Shown here piece by piece: positions 24,138 to 33,432 of a stretch of 64,000 nucleotides of DNA. Source of the DNA: Silicimonas sp. (GTDB lineage: Bacteria; Pseudomonadota; Alphaproteobacteria; Rhodobacterales; Rhodobacteraceae); NCBI GenBank assembly GCA_022826385.1, contig JAJDUZ010000027.1, positions 1 to 64,000 of the forward strand. The letters are read 5' to 3'. Numbering within the stretch: position 1 is the stretch's first letter; the number at the start of each line of letters is the position of its first letter. The translations under genes and the position numbers were made by a program. The notes under the pieces were generated by a model that was given only the letters and a program-made list of their open reading frames with translations, ran no database searches and was not told the DNA's origin.

Positions 24138-24911
24138 ATGTTCAGATCGCTGATATCCTCCGCTTTTGTGGCCTTTGCCTCGCTTGCCCATGCGCAATCC
24201 TCGGGATTGCCGGTCGAGGGTGAGATTCTCCCCGGTTGGCGCGAAGCCGATGGGCGTCACATGGCTGGTCTGTCTTTGGACATGGCGCCCGGTTGGAAAA
24301 CGTACTGGCGCACGCCGGGCGCGGGTGGCATCCCCCCGCGCTTCAATTGGTCGGGATCGAAGAACGTTGCCGCGATTGACGTGCGCTATCCGGTGCCGAA
24401 GGTCATGTGGCAGAACGGCTTGCAATCGATCGGGTATGATCAAGACGTCGTCTTCCCACTGATTGTGACCGCAAAGAACCCGAACCAGACCGTCGAATTG
24501 CAGGCCGAGGTCGAGATCGGCGTGTGCGAGGAAGTTTGCATCCCGATGACCTTGCGGCTTGAGGGCACCCTTCCGCCCGCCGGGACCTATGACCGGAACA
24601 TCGGAGACAGTCTGGACAATCAGCCCACAGTGGCTGGCGGGTTCGATTGCCAGATCAACCCGATTTCTGACGGATTGGCCTTGCGCGCCTCAACGGGCCA
24701 AGCGCGGTTCGAGGCAGAGATCGTGGTGATCGAGGTGACGACACCGGGTGTATGGGTGTCGCCTTCATCGACCGTACAGAACGGCGCAACCGTCGTGGCA
24801 GATGTTGAAATGGTCCCGCCCAACGCCAAACCTTTCGCGCTGGCGCGAAGCGAGGTGCGCATGACGATGATCGGCGGGGGTCGAGCGTTGGAGATGCGCG
24901 GCTGCCGCTAG
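24138..24911 (+). CDS. Secreted DsbD N-terminal-domain protein
   Basis: 257 aa starting at ATG 24138; the ORF track uses a TTG three codons earlier. The signal peptide is MFRSLISSAFVAFASLAHA. The mature part matches the DsbD alpha/DsbC-like domain (PF11412 type), with the redox motif VCEEVCIP near residue 137. It has no membrane segment, so the electron-shuttling domain exists alone here, where E. coli DsbD fuses it to a transporter. It would act in the periplasm in cytochrome or disulfide maturation. Its TAG overlaps the RND stop on the other strand (CTAG). Confidence 0.85.
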   Translation: MFRSLISSAFVAFASLAHAQSSGLPVEGEILPGWREADGRHMAGLSLDMAPGWKTYWRTPGAGGIPPRFNWSGSKNVAAIDVRYPVPKVMWQNGLQSIGYDQDVVFPLIVTAKNPNQTVELQAEVEIGVCEEVCIPMTLRLEGTLPPAGTYDRNIGDSLDNQPTVAGGFDCQINPISDGLALRASTGQARFEAEIVVIEVTTPGVWVSPSSTVQNGATVVADVEMVPPNAKPFALARSEVRMTMIGGGRALEMRGCR

Positions 24912-27900
24912 GCGCGCGATGCAATCGCAAAGCGCAAGCTGGCCAGCATCCACAAGAGCAACGTCCAAACCGCCGCACCTGAGACGAACAGGCCAAGCGC
25001 CATCGGCAGCGACGTACCAGCCCCCAAGACTGCAGGCATGGCGCCGGTGAACATGACGGACCCCAGCGTCGCGGCGAACAAGCCGACCAAACCGATGACC
25101 CCGAAACTCAGCAGGGCTGGAAGACCCACCGCCCGTCCGCCGGGTGCCAGGCCACGGCGGAAGGCACGGGCATTGCGCCCGATATCGTGTCCGATCGCCA
25201 ACAAGGCGGGCACGACAAGCAGAACAAGGACAAGGCCGAAGCCAAGACCATAGGTCAGTGTGATGACGGTCGGACGCAGGAACTGCGCTTGCTGCGACGT
25301 TTCATATAGCAGCGGCGCCAAGCCCAGAACGGTTGTTGCGGTCGTCAGGAATACTGGGCGCAGTCGGTCGGCCGCGCCGTCGATGATGGCGGGGAACAGG
25401 CCTCGCTCTTCGGCGTATTCGTCGACGGTTGTCACCAGAACGATGCTGTCATTGATGATGATGCCCACCATACCAATCAGGCCAACGACCGAGAACATCG
25501 AAAGCGGAACGTCCCAGATATAGTGGCCCCAGATCGCGCCCACCAAACCAAACGGGATGATGGCCATGACGACGAAGGGTCGGGCCCAGCTTGCGAAAAC
25601 CCAGGAGAGCGTCAGATAGATGCCCGCAAGGCAGAGAACCAGTCCGGTCATGGCGTCCGACAGGAAGTCACGCTCCTGCTCGGCCAAGCCGGCTGTATAG
25701 GTCGAAATGCCGAAATCTTCTTCAAGCAGCGGCAGAATCGTTGTGGTGAGTTCTTCCTGTATCGCGGTCGCACGATCTGCGTTGTCTTCCGAGATGTCGC
25801 CAGTGACGGAAATCACCTGCACCCCGTTCTCGCGCCGGATCACCGAGAAGCCCGTTTGCCGTTCGACCGTCACGATGTCGGCAAGCGGCACGAATGTGCC
25901 CTCGCCGGTGGCCGAGGGGCCGGTGCGGATCAGCAGCCGGTCAAGGAAGTCTGCTGTTAGTTCGCTCGACGGAAGCTCGACCCGGATCGAGGCCGTGCGC
26001 GGCCCGTCGGGATAGGTGGCCGCTTCGATCCCGTTCAGGCGCGAGCGCAGCGTGCTGCCGAGATCATCGATGGTCAGTCCAAGCGCCTTGCCTTGCGGGG
26101 TCAACTGCAGAATCAGCTCTTCCTTGTCATACGAGAGCGAGTCCTCAATCGCCGAGATCTCGCTATAGCGGGCAAGTTGCGCTTTCAGGTTTTCCGCCGC
26201 CTCTTTCAACGTTTCAGCTGAGGCACCGGACAGTTCGACATCGATCGCATCACCACCCGGCCCCGAGCGCCAGCCACGGAAACTGACGGTTTCCAGCAAC
26301 GGGTGTCTTGGCACGGCATCCTGCAGTTCCGCCACGAAGGCGAAGCTGGAATAGGGGCGCAGATCGGCATCGATCAATTCGATCGCAATCGACCCCAGTT
26401 GATAGCTTTCCTTGGTTTCCTGCCCCGACAGACCGCGCCCGGACGTGCCGCCGATCTCGGCCAAAGCGAACTTGATCGGGTTGGTGCCGTGTTCGTCTTC
26501 GTACTTGGTGCCAAGGTCTTCAACCGTTTTCTGCAGTGTCCGCATGAAGGCATAGGTGTCTTCGCGCGTGGCCCCCGGCACCATTGCGAAGTTGCCGGTG
26601 ACCGAACTGCGCTCGGGCGCATTGAAGAACCGCCATTGCACGTCGCCCCGGATGAACAGCGACACCTGGCTGGCCAGCACGACAAAGACCAGCGCAATCA
26701 CGGGGTAACGCGCCCAGATCACGCCAGCGATAAACGGGCGGAACAGGGTCTCGCGCACCCAGCGGAAGCCCTTGTTGACCTGTCGCGACGGCCAGTCATA
26801 CCAATGCTCTTTCGCGGTATGGGTCAGCGCGTGCTTCATGTGATGCGGTAGGATCAGGAAGCACTCGACCAGCGAAGCGATCAGCACGACGATCACGGTG
26901 AAGGGGATATCGACGATCAGGTCGCCGAAACGGCCCCCGATGGCGACCAGACCGAAGAACGCGATGATCGTGGTGATCGTCGCCGAGAAGACCGGGGTGA
27001 ACATCCGCCGTGCCGCGTTTTCGGCGGCAGTCGCCGGGTCTTCGCCCAACCGTCGCGCGCGGAAATCGGCATGTTCGCCCACGACGATGGCGTCATCGAC
27101 CACGATGCCAAGCGTGATGATCAGCGCGAAAAGCGAGATCATGTTGATCGTCAGACCGGCCAGAAACATCATCGCGATGGCCGCTGTCATCGCGACGGGA
27201 ATACCGGCGGCAACCCAGAACGCAGTGCGGGCGTTCAGGAACAGGAACAGCAGGATCACCACAAGGCCAAGGCCCATGGCGCCGTTGTCCAGAAGGATGT
27301 TCAAACGGCTGGTGATGGATTCCGCCAGCGTCCGGATCAGCGCAATCTCGACCCCTTGCGGCAGGCTGAGCTCCATCTCTGCTGCCACTTCTTCCACGAC
27401 CCGTTGCATCCGGATCGCGTCACCACTGGCCGAGCGATCAACCCGAATGGAAATCGCCGGGTCCGGGCCAACGAAATAGGCGCGGTCGCGGTCGACACCC
27501 TCGACGCGCACGCGGGCGACGTCCCCGATCCGAAGCTGGGTGCCGGCATCGGTTGTGCGCAGAACGATATCCGCAATCTGGTCGGCCGAGCGTTTGGCCA
27601 CGCCCGTGCGCACCCGCTGCGCGCCCGAGACATCACCAGCGGGGCTCGCTTCGGCCTCGCCTGCGATGGCGCTGGCGATCTGTTGCATGGTCAAATCGTG
27701 GCGGATCAGGTCAAGCGACGTGACTTCGACAATCGTCTCGGGTGCCGCCAAACCACGAATTGTGGTCCGCGTGATCCCTTCTGCGAAGAGCCGCGAGACG
27801 AACTCGTCCGAGAAATTGGCCAGTTGATCGACCCCCACCGGCCCGCGGATCACGACATCGGTCACCCGGTCCGACCAGCGTCCGCGTTCAATCTCGGGGT

Positions 27901-28297
27901 CTTCCGCATCGGTCGGCAGATTGTTCACGGCATCTAGGGCCGCCTGCACATCTTCCTGCGCCTGCGCCATGTCCCAGCCGGGCTCGAACTCCAGCGTGAC
28001 ATAGGCCGTTCCTTCGCGCGACGTCGCCGAGGTTTCGGTCACGCCATCGACACTTTGCAGTTCGGGCTCCAGCACCTGAATGATCGAGGCATCGACATCC
28101 TCGGCCCCGGCTCCGTCCCACTTCACCACGACGTCGATGTCGTCGACGATCACGTCCGGGAAGAACTGCGCCCGCATCTGCGGCGCGGCATAGAGACCAG
28201 CCAGAACCAGCAGCAACAACAAGAGGTTGGCTGCTGTCGCGTGGCGTACGAAATAGGAAAGGACGCCGCCTGCTGCCTTGCTCAGATCACGTGCCAT
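24908..28297 (-). CDS. RND efflux transporter permease (AcrB/MexF-like)
   Basis: 1129-aa inner-membrane proton antiporter. The first helix is NLLLLLLVLAGLYAA, followed by a periplasmic porter loop, helices 2-6 near residues 335-480 with the proton-relay GIVVDDAIVVGEHADF motif, a second porter loop, and helices 8-12 after residue 880. GGGAG is 6 nt from the ATG. It pairs with the membrane fusion protein upstream in the same unit; an outer-membrane TolC partner is not in the window. The relatively divergent porter loop gives no substrate. Confidence 0.93.
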   Translation of the reverse strand: MARDLSKAAGGVLSYFVRHATAANLLLLLLVLAGLYAAPQMRAQFFPDVIVDDIDVVVKWDGAGAEDVDASIIQVLEPELQSVDGVTETSATSREGTAYVTLEFEPGWDMAQAQEDVQAALDAVNNLPTDAEDPEIERGRWSDRVTDVVIRGPVGVDQLANFSDEFVSRLFAEGITRTTIRGLAAPETIVEVTSLDLIRHDLTMQQIASAIAGEAEASPAGDVSGAQRVRTGVAKRSADQIADIVLRTTDAGTQLRIGDVARVRVEGVDRDRAYFVGPDPAISIRVDRSASGDAIRMQRVVEEVAAEMELSLPQGVEIALIRTLAESITSRLNILLDNGAMGLGLVVILLFLFLNARTAFWVAAGIPVAMTAAIAMMFLAGLTINMISLFALIITLGIVVDDAIVVGEHADFRARRLGEDPATAAENAARRMFTPVFSATITTIIAFFGLVAIGGRFGDLIVDIPFTVIVVLIASLVECFLILPHHMKHALTHTAKEHWYDWPSRQVNKGFRWVRETLFRPFIAGVIWARYPVIALVFVVLASQVSLFIRGDVQWRFFNAPERSSVTGNFAMVPGATREDTYAFMRTLQKTVEDLGTKYEDEHGTNPIKFALAEIGGTSGRGLSGQETKESYQLGSIAIELIDADLRPYSSFAFVAELQDAVPRHPLLETVSFRGWRSGPGGDAIDVELSGASAETLKEAAENLKAQLARYSEISAIEDSLSYDKEELILQLTPQGKALGLTIDDLGSTLRSRLNGIEAATYPDGPRTASIRVELPSSELTADFLDRLLIRTGPSATGEGTFVPLADIVTVERQTGFSVIRRENGVQVISVTGDISEDNADRATAIQEELTTTILPLLEEDFGISTYTAGLAEQERDFLSDAMTGLVLCLAGIYLTLSWVFASWARPFVVMAIIPFGLVGAIWGHYIWDVPLSMFSVVGLIGMVGIIINDSIVLVTTVDEYAEERGLFPAIIDGAADRLRPVFLTTATTVLGLAPLLYETSQQAQFLRPTVITLTYGLGFGLVLVLLVVPALLAIGHDIGRNARAFRRGLAPGGRAVGLPALLSFGVIGLVGLFAATLGSVMFTGAMPAVLGAGTSLPMALGLFVSGAAVWTLLLWMLASLRFAIASRA

Positions 28298-28321
28298 GGG
28301 TCACTCCCGATCCGGGTTGGG

Positions 28322-29776
28322 TCAATTCATCCGGCTTTCGATGCGCTCGATCATGCGCGCCGGAACCTTGTCTTCCTTGAGCTGCGCCAAAACCCGGGCC
28401 TTGGCTTCGGCTGGCATGAACTGGTTGCCTTCAATGAACGAAACCAGACGCGCGCGGCGCTCGGGGTCGAGTTCCACGAACTCTTCCTGTACGGGTTCGC
28501 TCGCCTGATCCGGGCGAACCGGACGCACGCGGATACCTGCGCCCAGAAGCGGTGACCGCTCGGCAATGATCTCGCGGCCGGCAAGGCCACGCGCGCGGAT
28601 CAGCACGTCGTCGGCTTCCCGGCGCAGCACTTGCACCTCGGCGACCTCCAGGCGGTCCTCTTCGCCAACAACCAGAACCGTGCCAGCGGCATCAACGGCG
28701 CTGGCGGGCACGCGGGCCACACGTTCCAGCGGCGGCTCGCTGATCTTGACGGTCACGAAGTCACCCGGACGAAAGCCTGGGGCCGCGTCGAGACGCGCAA
28801 ACAACAGACGCCCGGTCTGACCTTCTGCGACGGCTGCGCTTTCGCGACTGATCCGACCTTTTGCTTCAAGGTTCACGCCAAGAATGTCGATTGTCGCAGT
28901 GACATCCGCACCGACCAGCTTGCCGCTGTCCGACACGAAACGCGCGTATTGCGGGGTCGACAGGCGGAAGGAAACTTCCAAGGCCGCTGGATCGATCAAC
29001 TCGGCCAACGTTTCATTGGCACTGACAAGCCCGCCTTCGACGATCCCGACATTGTTCAGAACACCGGAAAACTCGGCATGCACTTCGGTTTCGGCCAAGC
29101 GACGCTCGGCCTCGCCCAAGGCGATCTCGCGGCGTTGAAGGGCCGTCTTGGCCTGATCGATGCGAGCCTCGGTCGCCGCGGCGGCGCGGCGTTGCGAGAG
29201 AAGCGCCTGGTTGGCGGAGGACAGAGCCAATTCAGCAGTTTCGACCGCGGCCTGCGAGCCGACACCACGGGCCAGCAGATCCTGCTGTCGTGTCAAAGCG
29301 CTCGCACGGAGGCGCGCCTGATCTTCGGCTGCGAGGATCTCGTCTTGCGTCAGCGCCAAGGTCCGTTCGGCATCGCGCAGATCCGCTTCGGCCTCGGCCT
29401 TGTCGGCACGCGCGGTATCCAGCGCGGACTGAGCCTCGGCGGGATCGATGCGCAACAACAGATCGCCCGAAGTGACCGTCCCGCCCTCTTCGAAGTCTTC
29501 CGACAGCCAAACCACCTCGCCACCGCTGGCGGCCCGCAATTGCAGGGAACGGCGCGAGCGAACTTCACCAAATGTCGTCAGAACGGGGGCAATCGTTTCG
29601 GGTGCAATTGTCGTCACGTTGGCGGCAAAGACTCGTTCGCGCGCAGGTCGGCTTCGTGTTTCCTCGTTCCACTGGCTTTGCAGCGCCTGCCAGACCGAAT
29701 TGCCGGCATAGCTCATCAGACCGAAGGTCACGGCCAACAGGAAAAGGCCTATCAGGGATCGACGAATGAAACGCAC
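28322..29776 (-). CDS. RND efflux periplasmic adaptor (membrane fusion protein)
   Basis: 484 aa with an N-terminal membrane anchor (SLIGLFLLAVTFGLMSYAG), a lipoyl half-domain near 60-115, a long coiled coil at about 120-230 rich in Ala/Glu/Arg, a second lipoyl and beta-barrel region, and a C-terminal extension of 100 residues. The C-terminal EEFVELDPERRARLVSFIEG region is helical and unlike the core family. It connects the RND pump to TolC, and its gene precedes the pump by 24 nt. Confidence 0.92.
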   Translation of the reverse strand: MRFIRRSLIGLFLLAVTFGLMSYAGNSVWQALQSQWNEETRSRPARERVFAANVTTIAPETIAPVLTTFGEVRSRRSLQLRAASGGEVVWLSEDFEEGGTVTSGDLLLRIDPAEAQSALDTARADKAEAEADLRDAERTLALTQDEILAAEDQARLRASALTRQQDLLARGVGSQAAVETAELALSSANQALLSQRRAAAATEARIDQAKTALQRREIALGEAERRLAETEVHAEFSGVLNNVGIVEGGLVSANETLAELIDPAALEVSFRLSTPQYARFVSDSGKLVGADVTATIDILGVNLEAKGRISRESAAVAEGQTGRLLFARLDAAPGFRPGDFVTVKISEPPLERVARVPASAVDAAGTVLVVGEEDRLEVAEVQVLRREADDVLIRARGLAGREIIAERSPLLGAGIRVRPVRPDQASEPVQEEFVELDPERRARLVSFIEGNQFMPAEAKARVLAQLKEDKVPARMIERIESRMN

Positions 29777-29816
29777 CGGCAGGGATCCTTGCTTGAAACG
29801 ACCACACAGAATGTAA

Positions 29817-29841
29817 GGCTTTGCCGCGTCTTGGCAAAGCC
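29817..29841. promoter_or_regulatory. Perfect 9-bp inverted repeat between moaB and the RND operon
   Basis: GGCTTTGCC-N7-GGCAAAGCC, with no mismatch. On the minus strand it follows the moaB stop by 25 nt and precedes the fusion-protein ATG by 41 nt. It lacks a long T-tract, so it may be a weak terminator of the moaB transcript or an operator for the RND operon. Confidence 0.55.
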
Positions 29842-29866
29842 ATCACAGTTCAAACGCGCGTGGGTG

Positions 29867-30409
29867 TTACTTCCGTCGCAAATGTTCGTCGAGACGGGGC
29901 ATTATCTCGACAAAATTGCAGGGGCGGTGCCTATAGTCGAATTGAAGCGACAAAATCTCATCCCATGCGTCCTTGCAGGCGCCCGGAGATCCCGGCAGCG
30001 CAAAGAGAAACGTGCCATTGGCAACCCCGCCACAGGCGCGCGATTGCACTGCCGACGTGCCGATCTTGGCCATGGAAACATGGGTGAAAACTGTGCCGAA
30101 CGCGTCGATTTCCTTCTCGTAGACGTCCCGGTGCGCCTCGACGGTGACATCTCGACCCGTCAGGCCGGTTCCCCCGGTCGACAAAACCACGTCGATCTCG
30201 GGATCGGCGCACCACGTGCGCAACCGATCTGCGATCAAATCACGTTCGTCCGGCAAAAGGTCGCGGTCTGCCAGATCGTGCCCGGCAGCCTTGATCCGAT
30301 CACACAGGGTGTCACCTGATTTGTCTTCCTCGACAGAACGGGTGTCGCTGACCGTCAGGACCGCAAAGCGGACCGGCACGAATTCCTTGCTTTCATCGAT
30401 ACGGCTCAT
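29867..30409 (-). CDS. moaB: Molybdenum cofactor biosynthesis protein MoaB
   Basis: 180-aa MogA/MoaB-type MPT adenylyltransferase. VLTVSDTRSVEEDKSGD, the MPT-binding STGGTGLTGRDVT, and FALPGSPGAC are diagnostic. It activates MPT for metal insertion by MoeA, encoded 25 kb away in this window. The ATG overlaps the uracil-DNA glycosylase stop (ATGA), so it is translated from that transcript. Confidence 0.95.
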   Translation of the reverse strand: MSRIDESKEFVPVRFAVLTVSDTRSVEEDKSGDTLCDRIKAAGHDLADRDLLPDERDLIADRLRTWCADPEIDVVLSTGGTGLTGRDVTVEAHRDVYEKEIDAFGTVFTHVSMAKIGTSAVQSRACGGVANGTFLFALPGSPGACKDAWDEILSLQFDYRHRPCNFVEIMPRLDEHLRRK

Positions 30410-31200
30410 GTCCCCTGCCCCAGCTTCGACTTCAGTGACAAAAGATCAGCCCAGGCCTCGCGCTTCGCTTCGGGCGTTCGCAGCAGATAGGCCGGGTGGA
30501 ACATGGGCAAAACCGGTCGACCCATCGCCTCTGCCCAGTTGCCGCGCAGCCGGGTGATCCCGCGTTTGCCCAGCAAGGCCTGGCAGGCGTGGTTTCCCAT
30601 CGCCACGATGATATCCGGATCAATTAGCTCGATGTGACGCCGCAGAAACGGAAGCATCATGGCCATCTCTTCGGGCTTGGGATCGCGGTTCTGCGGCGGG
30701 CGCCATGGCAACACGTTCGTGATGTAGAGCGCGGCACCCGGATCAGGCGTCTCGCGCGACAGGCCGATATGACTGAACATCAGGTCCAGAAGCTGACCCG
30801 CACGTCCGACGAATGGCTTGCCCTGCATATCCTCGTCACGCCCGGGCGCTTCACCCACGATCATCACGCGCGCGCCGGGCTGCCCGTCTGCGAAGACCAA
30901 TTGCTTGGCACCCAGCTTCAACTCGCAGAGGTCATAGCCTTCCATCGCCGCGCGCAACGCGTCCAAACTCGCCGCCGCGGCAGCAAGGCCTTCGGCAACA
31001 GCCACACCGTCAACACTTGGTTCCAGAGCCGGTTCAGCCGGAGCGATAACCGGGTCAGGGGTTTTTTCAGGCACGATTGTCCGGTCGATGGGCGCATCAA
31101 GGATCGCCTCGTCGACGCCCATGTCCACCTGCCACGCCAAGGCGGCTTGCATCTCCCAATACCCCATGGAGGCAAGGCTAGCCGCGACGTCGGAGGACAT
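30406..31200 (-). CDS. Uracil-DNA glycosylase superfamily (family 4-like) without Fe-S cysteines
   Basis: 264 aa, starting at ATG 31200, which overlaps the upstream stop as TGATG; the ORF-track start is a TTG one codon before. A loosely conserved N-terminal tail of about 85 aa precedes the glycosylase fold: motif A is GEAPGRDED (about residue 117), [12 protein letters not shown] is the family 4 core, and motif B is MFHPAYLLR. It would remove uracil from DNA. Only two cysteines exist (C92, C206), so the four-Cys Fe-S cluster of classical family 4 enzymes cannot form. Confidence 0.9.
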   Translation of the reverse strand: MSSDVAASLASMGYWEMQAALAWQVDMGVDEAILDAPIDRTIVPEKTPDPVIAPAEPALEPSVDGVAVAEGLAAAAASLDALRAAMEGYDLCELKLGAKQLVFADGQPGARVMIVGEAPGRDEDMQGKPFVGRAGQLLDLMFSHIGLSRETPDPGAALYITNVLPWRPPQNRDPKPEEMAMMLPFLRRHIELIDPDIIVAMGNHACQALLGKRGITRLRGNWAEAMGRPVLPMFHPAYLLRTPEAKREAWADLLSLKSKLGQGT

Positions 31201-31466
31201 CAATCCGCGACCACGTTCAAAACAAAGTGTATCACTTTCTCGGCTGGCATCTCGCAGGGCTTGAGCAGGCTCTCACCGCTTGCGAGGCGATAGAGGTTGA
31301 AACTGATATAGTCATTGCCGCCCAGTTCTTCGGCCTCCAGCTTTTGCGACCGCCCCGTGGCCATAACGGTCTTGGTGATCCGGTACCGTTTGCCGTCATA
31401 GCTTCCACCATAGCCGCCCTCGGGCAGAAGATCGAACGCGGCGACAAAGGTGTCGATGTCACTCAT
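31200..31466 (-). CDS. Conserved hypothetical protein, 88 aa
   Basis: Starts at ATG 31466 (MSDIDTFVAAFDLL), overlapping the plsY stop (ATGA), and ends TGATG into the glycosylase gene. The ORF-track start 72 codons earlier lies inside plsY. The mid-section GSYDGKRYRITKTVMATGRSQKL looks like beta strands. I recognise no domain. Tight overlaps on both sides argue for a real gene in the plsY-glycosylase-moaB unit. Confidence 0.8.
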   Translation of the reverse strand: MSDIDTFVAAFDLLPEGGYGGSYDGKRYRITKTVMATGRSQKLEAEELGGNDYISFNLYRLASGESLLKPCEMPAEKVIHFVLNVVAD

Positions 31467-32074
31467 CCGCTTTTCGCCCCAACCTTGCTTTCTGTTCCAG
31501 CCCGCAGCCGCCCAATGTTCTCGCGGTGACGCCAGATCAGCACCGCGGTCATCAAGACAAGGGTCAGAACCATTGCCGACTTGTCCATCAAAAGCGCCAC
31601 CACGGGCGTCGCGGCCGCCGCGACAAGTGCGGACAGCGACGAGTAGCGTGTGACCACGCAGGTGACCAACCAAATGAGACAAGCGGCGGCGCCCAGCACA
31701 AACGCCAGACCGAAAAGTGCGCCAAGGAATGTTGCGACCCCCTTGCCACCTTTCAGGCCCAGAAACACCGAGTAACAGTGCCCAAGAAAGGCGAACAGCG
31801 CGGCCACCTGTGCGGCGTCTTCGCCCACCAGCGCGCGGGCAAGCAGCACCGCGACCAATCCCTTGGCGCCATCCAACAGAACAGTGGCCAATGCAGCCGC
31901 CTTGGATCCCGTGCGCAGAACGTTGGTTGCCCCGATATTCCCCGACCCGATCGTTCGTGGATCCGGAAGACCCAGAACCCGTGCAACGACCAGCCCGAAT
32001 GGCACAGATCCCAAAAGGAACGCCGCGATCGCAACGATGAGAAGTATGGCAATCGAAGCCTCGAATGCAGGCAT
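31463..32074 (-). CDS. plsY: Glycerol-3-phosphate acyltransferase PlsY
   Basis: 203-aa inner-membrane enzyme that moves the acyl group from acyl-phosphate to glycerol-3-phosphate, the first step of phospholipid synthesis. The start is ATG 32074 (MPAFEASIA). The active-site loops are GSGNIGATNVLRT and GHCYSVFLGLKGGKGVAT, with five to seven membrane helices. The downstream 88-aa ORF overlaps its stop. The gene is 78 nt downstream of the dihydroorotase-like gene. Confidence 0.96.
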   Translation of the reverse strand: MPAFEASIAILLIVAIAAFLLGSVPFGLVVARVLGLPDPRTIGSGNIGATNVLRTGSKAAALATVLLDGAKGLVAVLLARALVGEDAAQVAALFAFLGHCYSVFLGLKGGKGVATFLGALFGLAFVLGAAACLIWLVTCVVTRYSSLSALVAAAATPVVALLMDKSAMVLTLVLMTAVLIWRHRENIGRLRAGTESKVGAKSG

Positions 32075-32151
32075 GTCCCGGTTCCCTGTCTGGGCGTCTC
32101 GGGTTGTCTTAGCGCGATTTCCAGCGGTCGGGAATCGTGAAGTGGCTGCCG

Positions 32152-33420
32152 TCAGTGTGCGCCGTGAACGCGCTGACCCGAAACCCACGTTCCCAAGACT
32201 CGCCCTTGCATTCGCGCTTCGTCGAAGGGCGTGTTCTTCGATTTCGACGCCAGTGTGAAACGGTCCAGCACGAACGGTGCGTCAGGATCGAACAGCACAA
32301 GGTCCGCGGGCGCACCGGGGTTGAGACGGCCCGCCTCCAACCCCAGACGTTTCGCAGGGTTCAGGGACAGAGCCCGCCAAAGTGTCGGCAAGTCGAGATG
32401 TTCGGCATGCACCAACCGCATCAGCGCAGGCAGCATGGTTTCCAATCCGATGGCACCTGACGCCGCTTCTTCGAAGGGCAGACGTTTCGATTCCTCATCT
32501 TGCGGTGTGTGCATCGACGAAATCACATCGATTAGCCCGGACGCGACCGCTTCGACGGTCGACAGCCGGTCATCCTCGGACCGAAGTGGCGGCTTGACCT
32601 TGAAAAAGGTCCGGTAGTCGCCAACGTCGAGTTCGTTCAGCGTCAGGTGATGGATCGAGACACCGGCGGTCAGATCAAGGTCCATTTCCTTGGCGCGTTC
32701 CAGCCGCCGCAGGGCGCGCGCGGTTGTGATCTGATCGGCGTGATAGCGTGCGCCGGTCATCTCGACGACGGCAATGTCGCGGTCCAAACCCATACGCTCG
32801 GCCATCGGAGACACCGCTGGCAATCCCTTGAGCGCGGCAAACTTGCCGCTGGTGGCGGCGGCGCCTTGCGAAAGAACTGGCTCTTGCGGATGTGCGACGA
32901 CGAGAGCGCCAAGTGACGCAGCATAGGTCAGACAACGGCTGAACACCTTGGTGTTTGACACCACGTTGTCGCAATCCGTGAAGGCCACCGCGCCCGCGTC
33001 CAAAAGGAACCCGATCTCGGCCATCTCGCGGCCTTCGCGGCCACGGGTCAGTGCCGCCATCGGCAACACGTTGACCGGCGCGGCTTCATTGGCGCGACGG
33101 CGCACGAACTCCAGCACTTCCGGCGTGTCGATCGCGGGCAAAGTATCGGGACGGGTCACAATCGTGGTCACACCGCCACGCGCCGCGGCTTCGCCAGCGC
33201 TTCGGAAGCTTTCCTTGTGACGTTCACCGGGTTCCGACACCTTCACGCCGATATCAACGATCCCGGGCGCCAGACACTTGCCCGCGCAGTCGATGACCGT
33301 GGCCCCGTCAAGGCCCATGGCCCCGGCGATCCGACCCTCGGCCACGGCAAGCGTGCCAACCGTGTCGGTCCCCTTCTCGGGGTCGATCAGGCGGGCGTTC
33401 TTGAAGAGAAGCGGCGTCAT
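32152..33420 (-). CDS. pyrC: Dihydroorotase-like protein, probably inactive (PyrX type)
   Basis: 422 aa of amidohydrolase fold. The canonical metal motif DxHxHxREPG is replaced by VDIGVKVSEPG (residues 55-65), so both metal-binding histidines are lost, and the MPNT substrate motif reads TRPDTLP. Such degenerate copies next to pyrB are known in Pseudomonas as PyrC' and stabilise aspartate carbamoyltransferase. A functional dihydroorotase should be encoded elsewhere. It is co-directional with pyrB and a small membrane ORF, so a pyrB assembly role is the best guess. Confidence 0.88.
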   Translation of the reverse strand: MTPLLFKNARLIDPEKGTDTVGTLAVAEGRIAGAMGLDGATVIDCAGKCLAPGIVDIGVKVSEPGERHKESFRSAGEAAARGGVTTIVTRPDTLPAIDTPEVLEFVRRRANEAAPVNVLPMAALTRGREGREMAEIGFLLDAGAVAFTDCDNVVSNTKVFSRCLTYAASLGALVVAHPQEPVLSQGAAATSGKFAALKGLPAVSPMAERMGLDRDIAVVEMTGARYHADQITTARALRRLERAKEMDLDLTAGVSIHHLTLNELDVGDYRTFFKVKPPLRSEDDRLSTVEAVASGLIDVISSMHTPQDEESKRLPFEEAASGAIGLETMLPALMRLVHAEHLDLPTLWRALSLNPAKRLGLEAGRLNPGAPADLVLFDPDAPFVLDRFTLASKSKNTPFDEARMQGRVLGTWVSGQRVHGAH

Positions 33421-33432
33421 GGGCTTGAGGTG

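Noticed and set aside
28631-30319. 562-aa plus-strand ORF across the fusion protein and moaB
   Set aside because: It spans two real genes and an inverted repeat on the other strand and has no protein-like domain.
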